51,976 bases of DNA from positions 1 through 51,976 of IMG/VR virus record IMGVR_UViG_3300027851_000036. One strand, written 5' to 3'. The translations under genes and the position numbers were made by a program. How positions within the stretch are numbered: the first letter of the stretch is position 1; the number at the start of each line of letters is the position of its first letter. Origin of the DNA: a virus. Below are positions 9,331 through 16,841 of this stretch, in pieces. The notes beneath the pieces were generated by a model. That model was given only the letters and a program-made list of their open reading frames with translations, had not been told where the DNA came from and did not search any database.

Positions 9331-9592
9331 CCCGTCCACCCTCCAGGACCAGTACCGGTACCGGCCGCTACGGACGCGGCTCCTCGGCGCCGGCTCTCTG
9401 CTGATCTACCCGATCATGTGGCCTCTGCTGCGCATCGGCAAGACCGTGATCGCGTTCTGGCCCTACTACGTTGAGGACTTCTGGAAGGATTTTGTGACGG
9501 ACGCGCGCGAGATAGCCTCGATGACCTTCCTGCCGTGGAAGTCGGAAGCGGCGCAACCGCCGGAGGCTCCCCAGTATGACGACCAGCAGTAA
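9317..9592 (+). CDS. Putative membrane-associated protein, 91 aa
   Basis: Unrecognised. The start overlaps the Rad50 gene by 14 bases and has AGGGGAAGG upstream. The middle of the protein (about residues 22-48: LLGAGSLLIYPIMWPLLRIG and on) is hydrophobic and Trp/Pro rich with flanking basic residues, consistent with one membrane segment or an amphipathic hairpin. The C-terminus is acidic and Pro/Gln-rich. The position at the end of the recombination genes could mean anchoring of a replication or recombination factor, but this is inference only. Confidence 0.7.
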   Translation: MKQFDPSTLQDQYRYRPLRTRLLGAGSLLIYPIMWPLLRIGKTVIAFWPYYVEDFWKDFVTDAREIASMTFLPWKSEAAQPPEAPQYDDQQ

Positions 9593-9713
9593 GAAACGGA
9601 CGGCCCCGCGGCCGTCCGCATTCCCGCCACCCAGCACCGAGCCGCCGAAAGTGGTTCGTTTTAACGGCGTCATTCAACCTCAAGGAGTCCGGCATGACAG
9701 CCAGAAAACCTAA
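9576..9713 (+). CDS. Small Pro-rich basic ORF, 45 aa
   Basis: A short frame filling the gap between the membrane protein and the kinase. GGAGG at 9562-9566 lies nine bases before the ATG, which is a good ribosome site. The product is basic at the start (MTTSSKKRTAPRPS) and Pro-rich in the middle, with no domain recognised. It overlaps 17 bases of the preceding gene and 20 bases of the kinase gene. It may be a real micro-protein or only a translational bridge; the strong ribosome site is the main support. Confidence 0.45.
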   Translation: MTTSSKKRTAPRPSAFPPPSTEPPKVVRFNGVIQPQGVRHDSQKT

Positions 9714-10254
9714 ACTGACTATCCTTAACGGCCCGCCTGGCTGCGGAAAGGACACGATCGCCAGATTATTCGTCAAGCAACTGATGCACACCGAGCTGAG
9801 ATTCAAGGGGGAGCTGGTTCGGGTAGCTCTGCTTATCGCACGCATTAGCGAAGTGACTTGGAATGAGAGGTACAACAACAGGGCCTTGAAAGAGGCGCCC
9901 TGGGACCTGCTCGGCGGCCTGACTCAGCGCCAGTACCTGATCAAGGTGTCGGAGGAGTGGATCAAACCGGTGTTCGGAAAGGGCTACTTCGGCAAGGCCC
10001 TGGCCAACGAGGCGGCGGCACTGGGCAGGGACGTGGTCGTCTCGGACGGGGGCTTCATTGAGGAGGTGGGCGCCGTCATTGCTGGCACCGACCACGAAAT
10101 TCACGTCGTGCGCCTTCACCGACAAGGCTTCACCTTCGAGGGGGATAGTCGGAGCTACGTATACAACTCAGGGGCTATCGAGCACGACGTAGCCCTCGTG
10201 GACGGAGAGCCAGACCTTGCCGTCCTCGAGATCGTTGCTCTCTGCGGCATCTGA
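9694..10254 (+). CDS. P-loop deoxynucleoside monophosphate kinase-like protein
   Basis: Probable nucleotide kinase that phosphorylates dNMPs for phage DNA synthesis. The N-terminus has the P-loop L-N-G-P-P-G-C-G-K19-D-T of adenylate/dNMP kinases, and the rest (186 aa) has the size of a compact kinase; RLHRQGFTFEGDSR near residue 143 is a candidate lid/Arg region. AAGGAG stands seven to ten bases upstream of the ATG. It is the last gene before a perfect 12-bp GC hairpin. The substrate cannot be read from sequence; T4 gp1-type dNMP kinase is the best guess. Confidence 0.7.
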   Translation: MTARKPKLTILNGPPGCGKDTIARLFVKQLMHTELRFKGELVRVALLIARISEVTWNERYNNRALKEAPWDLLGGLTQRQYLIKVSEEWIKPVFGKGYFGKALANEAAALGRDVVVSDGGFIEEVGAVIAGTDHEIHVVRLHRQGFTFEGDSRSYVYNSGAIEHDVALVDGEPDLAVLEIVALCGI

Positions 10255-10260
10255 TTGGAC

Positions 10261-10288
10261 ACCCGGCCGGCCGCAGGGCCGGCCGGGT
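10261..10288 (+). terminator. Perfect 12-bp GC-rich hairpin after the kinase gene
   Basis: ACCCGGCCGGCC and its exact complement are separated by GCAG, six bases after the kinase stop codon. The stem is very stable, but no run of T follows (CGCGCTAAAA), so it may be a weak, Rho-assisted or processing hairpin rather than a complete intrinsic terminator. Confidence 0.6.
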
Positions 10289-10298
10289 CGCGCTAAAA

Positions 10299-10354
10299 TT
10301 CACACCGATATTCACACCGATATTCACACCCTTTTTCACACCCTTTTTCACACC
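10299..10354 (+). repeat. Five TTCACACC iterons with exact 12-bp period
   Basis: TTCACACC occurs at 10299, 10311, 10323, 10335 and 10347, each 12 bases apart. The four-base spacers change from GATA (twice) to CTTT (twice). The array sits between the hairpin and the start of the TraR-like gene. Exact spacing of slightly over one helical turn suggests a protein-binding array (regulator or replication protein), although a simple tandem expansion is possible. Confidence 0.85.
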
Positions 10355-10369
10355 AGTAAGGAACTCGAC

Positions 10370-10588
10370 GTGGCGGACCCGGCCGACTTCGCGCAGGCGG
10401 AGCAAGAAATTCAAGAGCAGATAAACTTCCAGCAGCAGCGAGCCAAGGCCAAACGACACGGCGCCGCGCTCCAGCGCCTGTCAGGGTTCTGCCTGAACTG
10501 CGACAGCAAGATAACTGTCGGCCGCTACTGCGACACCGATTGCCAGAAAGACCACGAACAGCGCCTGCGTGCTAGGGCGTACCGGTGA
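10370..10588 (+). CDS. DksA/TraR-like C4 zinc-finger protein, 72 aa
   Basis: Small zinc-finger protein of the TraR/DksA type, expected to contact RNA polymerase through its secondary channel and alter host or phage transcription. Two Cys pairs are seen: CLNC near residue 43 and CDTDC near residue 55, after a helical N-terminus (ADPADFAQAEQEIQEQ). The GTG at 10370 is chosen because AAGGA lies just upstream and the region before it is the iteron array. Its stop overlaps the GTG of the next gene. TraR-type proteins of phages are usually about 70-80 residues, matching this one. Confidence 0.72.
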   Translation: MADPADFAQAEQEIQEQINFQQQRAKAKRHGAALQRLSGFCLNCDSKITVGRYCDTDCQKDHEQRLRARAYR

Positions 10589-10800
10589 AAAAGCAGACCA
10601 CCAAGGAGTGTCAATACTGCGGGGATAGGCATCTCGTCAGCTTCACGTCGACGAACGAAAAGTGGTGCAGCGGATGCCGCCGGCATGTGCCGTGGTACTT
10701 GGAAGAGGGGCAGAAGCCGCTCCTTGGCTCCTGCATCAGCGGGGGCGTGGTGACATCAGAGGGGGTTCCGCCGATCAGTCTCGCGGGATCCGAGGGCTGA
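10585..10800 (+). CDS. Zinc-ribbon protein, 71 aa
   Basis: Unrecognised small protein with two Cys pairs, CQYC near residue 9 and CSGC near residue 28, making a probable four-Cys zinc ribbon; the C-terminal third is Gly/Ser-rich and likely flexible. It starts at a GTG overlapping the TraR-like stop (GTGA), so both are co-translated. The last 45 bases run into the convergent holin-like gene on the other strand. A nucleic-acid or polymerase-binding role is possible by analogy with other ribbons, but not shown. Confidence 0.6.
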   Translation: MKKQTTKECQYCGDRHLVSFTSTNEKWCSGCRRHVPWYLEEGQKPLLGSCISGGVVTSEGVPPISLAGSEG

Positions 10801-11334
10801 GATCGCGGTCATCATGCCTTGATCTTTGTTGAAGCTGCCTTTGCTGGAGCCGTAGAAGTAGGCAATGATTACCGGCACCACCATCCCGAGCAGGAACCCG
10901 AGAATGGTGTCAGCCATCCGCAAGTTCTTTTCTGGCACCTCGATGAAGGTGGCCAGGTAGAAGTACAGCACCGCCGCCAGTGACCAGCCGATCGCGAAGT
11001 AGTAAACGAACCGCTTCGAGAACAGGTCGTTTTGGGCGAGGGCCGCGACCTGCATCGCTCGAGCACTGGCCCGGTCTTCCATCTCCGCCCGCATCCCCGC
11101 CTCATGGACCTCCAGCAGACGCAGCCGCAAGGCGTGCGCCTGATCGGCATTGGTGCGGAGCGCCTCCAGCGCCTCCTGCGGCGAACTCGTCTGGGTCACC
11201 ACCTGTGCTGTGCTCAGCACCTGCTCGGCGACGGCGGCGCCGGCGTCCCCGCCCAGTTTCCTGCCGAGGAACTCCCCCAGTCCGGTCTCTCTCAGCAAAG
11301 CCGTGGCCAGTGCTACTGCAGATAACGGATCCAT
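10756..11334 (-). CDS. Holin-like membrane protein (GTA 3TM-holin type), 192 aa
   Basis: Probable holin of the lysis cassette. The start at 11334 (MDPLSAVALATALL) is preferred over an upstream start that would read through the neighbouring gene in a shadow frame. Helical, Ala-rich N-terminal and coiled regions (1-105) are followed by two clear membrane segments (about 109-131 and 143-161) and a soluble tail starting YGSSKGSFNKD, a combination seen in gene-transfer-agent and phage holin-like proteins. It is the distal gene of the leftward structural/lysis transcript and overlaps the convergent zinc-ribbon gene by 45 bases. Confidence 0.7.
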   Translation of the reverse strand: MDPLSAVALATALLRETGLGEFLGRKLGGDAGAAVAEQVLSTAQVVTQTSSPQEALEALRTNADQAHALRLRLLEVHEAGMRAEMEDRASARAMQVAALAQNDLFSKRFVYYFAIGWSLAAVLYFYLATFIEVPEKNLRMADTILGFLLGMVVPVIIAYFYGSSKGSFNKDQGMMTAISALGSRETDRRNPL

Positions 11335-11336
11335 GA

Positions 11337-11792
11337 TCAGCCCTTCGAACGTGCGCGACGCGCGGTGATGTGGAGTTCCCACGCCTTCTGGCCGCCCAGC
11401 TTGGCCATGAGTTCCTGGAAGCAGACGGCCGAATTGGCCACTGCGATTTTTCCCTCGATAACCGACTGCCGCTGACCGACCCCGATGCAGCCAAGCAGGT
11501 CGTCTACGTAATTGGCGATGTGGATCATTATCAGGGAGCGGCCCGACACGCCGGTTACCTCCCATCCCTGGAGAAATTTCCCCTTCGACGTGCGTTGCAC
11601 GATCGGGCTGTTGCGCAGCTGCAGGGAGTACGTCCCTTCCGGAATGCAGGAGACCTTGGCTTCGTTGTTCAGCCAAGGCCGTTCGATGGTGGAGCAGGTC
11701 CACAGGGCGCTACCGTCCTCCGCCTGAATGGTCAGGCGGCCGAGCGTGCCGAGGTCTGTGTACCCTCGTTCGAGCAGGAGGCGGTCGGTCAC
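11337..11792 (-). CDS. DUF5675 family protein, probable lysis-associated
   Basis: The sequence carries the DUF5675 pattern: L-x-R near the start, TIERPWLNN, SCIPEGTY, a GRSLIMIHIANYVDDLLGC core and a conserved GCIGVG with His and Cys. These proteins are often found in phage lysis regions, and the fold includes a conserved His/Cys pair that could be catalytic; an activity on peptidoglycan is plausible but I cannot show it. It lies between the holin-like gene and a coiled-coil membrane protein, with a four-base overlap with the latter. No conventional lysozyme, amidase or peptidase domain is visible elsewhere, so it is the best endolysin candidate in the window. Confidence 0.7.
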   Translation of the reverse strand: MTDRLLLERGYTDLGTLGRLTIQAEDGSALWTCSTIERPWLNNEAKVSCIPEGTYSLQLRNSPIVQRTSKGKFLQGWEVTGVSGRSLIMIHIANYVDDLLGCIGVGQRQSVIEGKIAVANSAVCFQELMAKLGGQKAWELHITARRARSKG

Positions 11793-12277
11793 ATCATCCC
11801 CTTACGGGCCAGCGCCCTCTCGATCTCCTGCAGGCGAGCCTGCGCGGTGGTGATCTGCGACTGGACCAGGGCCAGTTCATTGCGCAACGCCTCTTGCGAG
11901 GAGCCGACTGATGTCAGGTTTAGCTCCTGGCGGTGCTGAGCATCCGCCAGCATAGTCATCGTCTTACTGTTCTGCTCCAGCAGAAGGGAGACTTGCGGGG
12001 CCTGTTGAGACAGCTGCCAGACCTGGCCGCCGACACCGGCGACAATGCCGGTGAGGACGTAAATACCCACCGTAGTCAGGGTGCGCAGAACGTGGTCGGC
12101 GCGGTCGCGCTTAACCGTATTCCGCACTTCTTCTTGCAAACCGTCTGTCACTCTGCGCCCTCCCGCCGGCGATTCCGTGGATACAACTGCACGTGGAATA
12201 CTTCTGAGCTTCGCACGGCGATCATTCGCAACGCGCATGAGTTCAGGAAAGTCCGACAGCAATGAGATAGTGGTCAT
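11789..12277 (-). CDS. Membrane protein with C-terminal coiled coil, 162 aa
   Basis: Unrecognised. I choose the ATG at 12277 (MTTISLLSDFPELMR); the longer frame starts inside the neighbouring gene. A cytoplasmic-type N-terminus is followed by one membrane segment at about residues 64-84 (TLTTVGIYVLTGIVAGVGG) and a long heptad-rich C-terminus (about 95-155, LEQNSKTMTMLADAQHRQEL and on). The neighbours are the DUF5675 and holin-like genes, so a role in lysis (holin accessory or spanin-like) is suggested by position only. Its start is 46 bases downstream of the tail-fibre stop. Confidence 0.65.
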   Translation of the reverse strand: MTTISLLSDFPELMRVANDRRAKLRSIPRAVVSTESPAGGRRVTDGLQEEVRNTVKRDRADHVLRTLTTVGIYVLTGIVAGVGGQVWQLSQQAPQVSLLLEQNSKTMTMLADAQHRQELNLTSVGSSQEALRNELALVQSQITTAQARLQEIERALARKGMM

Positions 12278-12323
12278 TATATCAAGCCCCGAAAAAGGTG
12301 GATGAAAGAGTCGGCGGTTGGCG

Positions 12324-15300
12324 TCAGACCCTGGAGAAGGTCCGATTGTATCTCTGCAGCGACACCGCACTGCCCCTGACCGTCTCTAACTCCAGACGGA
12401 GACGGCTACTCAAAGCCCCTGCACTGCCATCTAGGAACGCCCGATCGGGAGGGGTAAAGTCACCCCCGTACCGGCCAACCCCTTTGGTCACCCGGATGTC
12501 GTCCATGTAGCCGGTAAATCCGTTGGCGGCGATTATAGAGTCCATGTTGGTGCCTAGCACAAAATTGGCGGGGACTCCGCCTGTGTTGTACGTGAAAGTC
12601 CCAGTGAGAGGGAAGTTGACCCCGTCCACAAACAACAGAGGGGCCACGCCCAGTGGCCGGCTTACGGCAATGTGGTACCAGGTGTCCACTACAGGGGCGA
12701 ATGTGGATGTTAACAAGGTCAAGGACCCGCTGTTCAGGCCCCGCAGCTCCATCAGGCCCCCACTCAGGCGCAGCAACAGCATCTGGTTGGTGCTGACCCG
12801 GCTCTGCCAGAGGGTAGGTGTATTGGCTACGGAGCTGAACCGGAACCAGCCCTCCACCGTAAAGGACCCGCCGCTGCCCCCTACCTGAAAGGCGTCAAGC
12901 GCAGAGGCCGATATGACACGCGAGGTGGTGGTGCTGAAGTAGATGGAACGAGCACCGAACCGCTGCTGCGCGGCCACCGTAAACGCCGAAGTTGCGGTAA
13001 ACCCGTTACCTTTAACGTCAGTCATCGTGGCTGCGCCTTCCGTTCCCTCTCCGTGCAGGAGGCAGGAAACGCGCGTGCCGTGGGGGTCTACAGGCAGGCT
13101 GATGTCCTGAAAAGCCGAAGCGGGGGGAGTGAACGGCGCTGCATAGACTGGCGCACCCTTGGTGATTCGGTACTCGTCAAGGTGGCCTGCGTAGTAGCTC
13201 GCAGCTGAGGCGGTAGAACGGCCCAAGGTCAGCCAGCCGTCACTGAAATCCGTCGCGTTGGCCGTGGTGCCCACCAGCACCCCGTCCAGCCACAGCGACA
13301 CCACGCCGGCGCTGCGGGTGACTGCGAAGTGATGCCAGACGTTTAGAGAAGGGGCCGCAGTATCAATGATTGTGTAGGTGCTGTTGGTGTAGAACCCCAA
13401 GTAGCCTGTAGTATTCTGCAGCCCCACCCAAAACCCTGAGGCCGAAGCTGAGGAGAGGCGGAAGTCGCAGAGGGTGCGGCCGTTGGTGCCGGCCAGGGAG
13501 GTCGGGTAGAACCACCCCTCCACGCAGAAGTCCCCCGGAAATCTGCACGTGTCCGCAGCGCCGGCGAACTGGGCGTAGCCACTGGTGCCATTCAAGAGCA
13601 GGGACCGGCCCCCGAACCGGGACTGGGCCGACGAGATAGAGGCGTTGGTTATCGCCATCCGTTGCCCCTCCACCGCGAACGTCTCAGTGGATCCGGGGGC
13701 GTCATCAAAGTGCAGTTGCAAGGCCCGCAGAGGACCCTGCGGGTCTCCCACAGGCCAAATCAGGGAAGGGGTCTGGAAAGGTAGGACATAGGCTGATGCG
13801 CCGACCACTACGCGAACCGGCCCGATGTGGCCTTGGAAGTTGCCAGGCACGGCGAAAGCGAACCGACGGCCGACGTGGACCGGGCCACCAGCGACGTAGT
13901 TGTTGGCGTCGGCGAACCCGCCCGCGGAGGCGCCGTTAACCCACATGGTCGTAAACCCGCCGGAACGGACGATTGCAATGTGGTGCCAGGCGCCATTCCC
14001 GAGAACTGCCGAGGTCACTCTGGGGGTGGCACCGTTTACGAACCACGTCAGGTTACCGGACGCGCTCAGCCCGAGAAACCCAGCCACCTGGGGCTCCGCT
14101 GTACGGAAGTCAAGAACCGGGGCATACCCTGAAGCTGGTCGAGCAGTTACCCTCAGCCACAGCTCGACCGTAAAAGGCTTTTGGCCGAAAGCAAACAGTG
14201 GGTTGGCAGCTAAGGTCAGGCCCGCGTCGGAGACCGCGTCAGCAGCACAGGCCAAAGAGCTGCTGGTGAGCACGGCCTGCGCCGTAGAGATGGTGGAAGA
14301 CCCCTGCAACGTCACAGACCCACCGTGGTCTTCCACGGTGGTGGTGGAGCCGTCAGCGTCCCCAAATCGGAGTGAAATAACCACGTCGCCTGCGTCGGCG
14401 GAACCTCCGGCTGCCTGAATATCGGATAATTCCGTGGCCTCAGGGTAGGTGTAGGAGGCGGTGGTCAGGCCGGTAACGGTACGCAGGGCGAGGTCGTTGT
14501 CGCCGTAGATGCGCAGGGTGTAGGTGGCTGACGCTTCCAGGGTTCCGCTGGACCCCACGTACCAGTCGGTTGCGTAGTTGAGGCGGCTGCGATGGGTCCA
14601 GGTCCAGGCCGCTGGCCCCGAAAAAGAAGTGGTTCCACCCCCGTTGATCCGCAGGACGCCCGGCAAATAGGGCAGCTCCGCCCTAGTGGTCCCCGCTGCG
14701 GCCGTAGTGCCAGATCCGGTGACCGGGGCGCTTGCCAAAGCCAGGACGCCGGCGGGAGCGGCCGTCTGCATTTTGACGGCCCAGCTGCGGCCGGCGGGCA
14801 CTTCAGGGGCAGACAGGAGGATCGCCTCTGACAGCTTCCAGACCACCGCGCCTGAAAGGTGGTCGGCCGGCGCCGTGTCGAAAAGGCCGCGATAGGCGCT
14901 ACTTACGACGACCTCTGTCGCAGTTTCAGACCATCCCAGCACGGCGAGAATCTCGTCGTCTATCTGGATTATGTTAAGCCAGTCAGTGTGGATATTGGCG
15001 GCCGTGGGGCTGAGGACGAAGTCGCTGGTATCGAAGTCGACGGAGATGCGCAGGTTGCTGGAGGTGTCCACCTCACTCACCGATTGGGGAAGCGCCTGAG
15101 TCAGTCTTCCCGCGTACTGCAGGGGGGCGTCTTCGACGGCGAGTGCGTAGGCTGCCGAGTTCACGGAGACTTGAATATCGGCGGAGTTGGAGAAAGTGTT
15201 AGGTGGTTCAGCCCATAGCATAAGGCGCGCGGGGGGGTTAGCGCCGAGGATGTGGACCGGCATCTCCTGAACTTTATAGGTGGTGACTGGGGCTGGGCTG

Positions 15301-16841
15301 CGGGAGGGTTCCGTCCACCCGGATCCGTCGGGTGTCCCGGCAGTGGCGGCCTCTATAGAGTAAATGTCCTGGACCACAGAGAGTTTCACTACCTGGTCCA
15401 GGAATTCGCTGTAGTCCACCGCCATGACCCTGCACGCCATATCCACGATATTGCGGCGCGGCCAGTTCAGCCGAATGACGTCGGTAGGCTTCTGCTTCCA
15501 CGCGGACCGGTCGCAGACGAGCGTGGCGCTGAACAAGGGGGACCCCAGACGTTTCATTTCCGTCTGCAGGCGGGTGGTGGCAACGGCCTTGTCATTGAGC
15601 ATGGACAGATCCATATCGCTCTTGACCTCGTTTCTCACCATCCACATCTCACCGAGGCTCTGGACGGTGATCGGCTTTTGCTCGAAGTCCGTAAGGTCCG
15701 TGTAGGATCCGTTCATTCGGTTTATCAGGGAATTCAGCGCCTGGTAAGTCCCGCCAACGACGTCAGCCACGTTGTGGGGGCCATAGCCGGGTAACGTCAT
15801 GACGTCGTAGCCAGCCCGCATGGCCACTAGGTCATACAGCCCAGTCTCTGGGTTACGGACCAGTTTCGAACTGGTCAGCCTCTCCAGGTCCTCCACCAGG
15901 TCCATCACGGAACCGCTGCTGTTCCACTGGATGGAGACACCCAGCCCCTCGTTGAAAAAAGTGATGCCGGCGGACACGAAAGAGGCGGTATTCAGCTCAT
16001 CGTCGCGCAGGTGTGGGGTGACCTTACCGCCCCCAGCGAGCTGAATATGGCGGCCGGTAAGCAGCTCGTACATGAGTTCGGCTGGATTGGCGGACGTACC
16101 AATCTTGTGGCGGTTGGAGCCGAGAGCTAAGTTATTTGGCCAACGGCGAACCCTCCAGTGGTAGGGGCGGATCACCGTCTGCTCACCGTTCAGTCCCGAT
16201 GAGGCGCCTTCGATCTTTCCCGCACTGGGGCCTCTCCAGACAATATGGCATAACCCCCTCAGGTTGTACGCCTTCCCCCCCCGCTGAGAGGTGAGGTAGG
16301 CGGAGGCACCCTGAGTGGTGGTCCCACGGTAAAATTCGCACGTCGCGTGCACCCCGCCGCCGTACTTACGCCCACCAAAAAGTCCGCGGTTACTGACGTT
16401 GAAGGTGGTATCTGTGGTCACCGACCCTGTCCAGGCGACTTTATCGTCCATCGTCAGGCTGACGAGCTCGTCGACCACTCCCCAGCAGAGGGCGAACTGG
16501 GCACCGAACCGGTACTCCTCGCCGACGGTGACTGTGGTCTTGTTGAAAAACCCGTCACGAACCGACTCGGTCAGCTTCCGTGGGCGGTAATTGCCGTACC
16601 AGGTCATATTGGATGCCTTGACCAGTACGTCCCCAGCCACGTAGGGGATGTCCCTGTCTTCCGTCACTGTTGGAAAGTCGAGTTCATTAAGGCCTTTGAC
16701 CTTGTAGTTGGAGTCCTTCACTTTGGACTGGTAGTCCATCAGGGCGAGGGAGGCGATGGCGTAGGCGATGTACCAGCCGACCGCCAGCTGGGGGTCTAAC
16801 GCTCCGCTTTGACCGAACAATGCAGACCAAACGAATTCCAC
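12324..16841 (-). CDS. Tail-tip/central fibre protein (gpJ/megatron type) with three LamG-like domains
   Basis: Large tail-tip protein expected to contact the receptor and trigger DNA ejection. The N-terminal half (about 1-700) has the hub and fibre core typical of phage gpJ/GTA megatron proteins, including GDVLVKASNMTWYGNYRPRK and PTDVIRLNWPRRN segments. The C-terminus carries three concanavalin-like LamG modules at roughly residues 819-1020, 1042-1240 and 1257-1464; each has a GxxxFTVExWxR/F-type strand, WHHxAxxR and a GxxGxxxxxRVxxG ending. It ends in a short basic tail. The gene follows the Fe-S hub gene with a one-base overlap. The LamG copies suggest binding to a surface sugar or protein. 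Confidence 0.88.
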   Translation of the reverse strand: MEFVWSALFGQSGALDPQLAVGWYIAYAIASLALMDYQSKVKDSNYKVKGLNELDFPTVTEDRDIPYVAGDVLVKASNMTWYGNYRPRKLTESVRDGFFNKTTVTVGEEYRFGAQFALCWGVVDELVSLTMDDKVAWTGSVTTDTTFNVSNRGLFGGRKYGGGVHATCEFYRGTTTQGASAYLTSQRGGKAYNLRGLCHIVWRGPSAGKIEGASSGLNGEQTVIRPYHWRVRRWPNNLALGSNRHKIGTSANPAELMYELLTGRHIQLAGGGKVTPHLRDDELNTASFVSAGITFFNEGLGVSIQWNSSGSVMDLVEDLERLTSSKLVRNPETGLYDLVAMRAGYDVMTLPGYGPHNVADVVGGTYQALNSLINRMNGSYTDLTDFEQKPITVQSLGEMWMVRNEVKSDMDLSMLNDKAVATTRLQTEMKRLGSPLFSATLVCDRSAWKQKPTDVIRLNWPRRNIVDMACRVMAVDYSEFLDQVVKLSVVQDIYSIEAATAGTPDGSGWTEPSRSPAPVTTYKVQEMPVHILGANPPARLMLWAEPPNTFSNSADIQVSVNSAAYALAVEDAPLQYAGRLTQALPQSVSEVDTSSNLRISVDFDTSDFVLSPTAANIHTDWLNIIQIDDEILAVLGWSETATEVVVSSAYRGLFDTAPADHLSGAVVWKLSEAILLSAPEVPAGRSWAVKMQTAAPAGVLALASAPVTGSGTTAAAGTTRAELPYLPGVLRINGGGTTSFSGPAAWTWTHRSRLNYATDWYVGSSGTLEASATYTLRIYGDNDLALRTVTGLTTASYTYPEATELSDIQAAGGSADAGDVVISLRFGDADGSTTTVEDHGGSVTLQGSSTISTAQAVLTSSSLACAADAVSDAGLTLAANPLFAFGQKPFTVELWLRVTARPASGYAPVLDFRTAEPQVAGFLGLSASGNLTWFVNGATPRVTSAVLGNGAWHHIAIVRSGGFTTMWVNGASAGGFADANNYVAGGPVHVGRRFAFAVPGNFQGHIGPVRVVVGASAYVLPFQTPSLIWPVGDPQGPLRALQLHFDDAPGSTETFAVEGQRMAITNASISSAQSRFGGRSLLLNGTSGYAQFAGAADTCRFPGDFCVEGWFYPTSLAGTNGRTLCDFRLSSASASGFWVGLQNTTGYLGFYTNSTYTIIDTAAPSLNVWHHFAVTRSAGVVSLWLDGVLVGTTANATDFSDGWLTLGRSTASAASYYAGHLDEYRITKGAPVYAAPFTPPASAFQDISLPVDPHGTRVSCLLHGEGTEGAATMTDVKGNGFTATSAFTVAAQQRFGARSIYFSTTTSRVISASALDAFQVGGSGGSFTVEGWFRFSSVANTPTLWQSRVSTNQMLLLRLSGGLMELRGLNSGSLTLLTSTFAPVVDTWYHIAVSRPLGVAPLLFVDGVNFPLTGTFTYNTGGVPANFVLGTNMDSIIAANGFTGYMDDIRVTKGVGRYGGDFTPPDRAFLDGSAGALSSRLRLELETVRGSAVSLQRYNRTFSRV

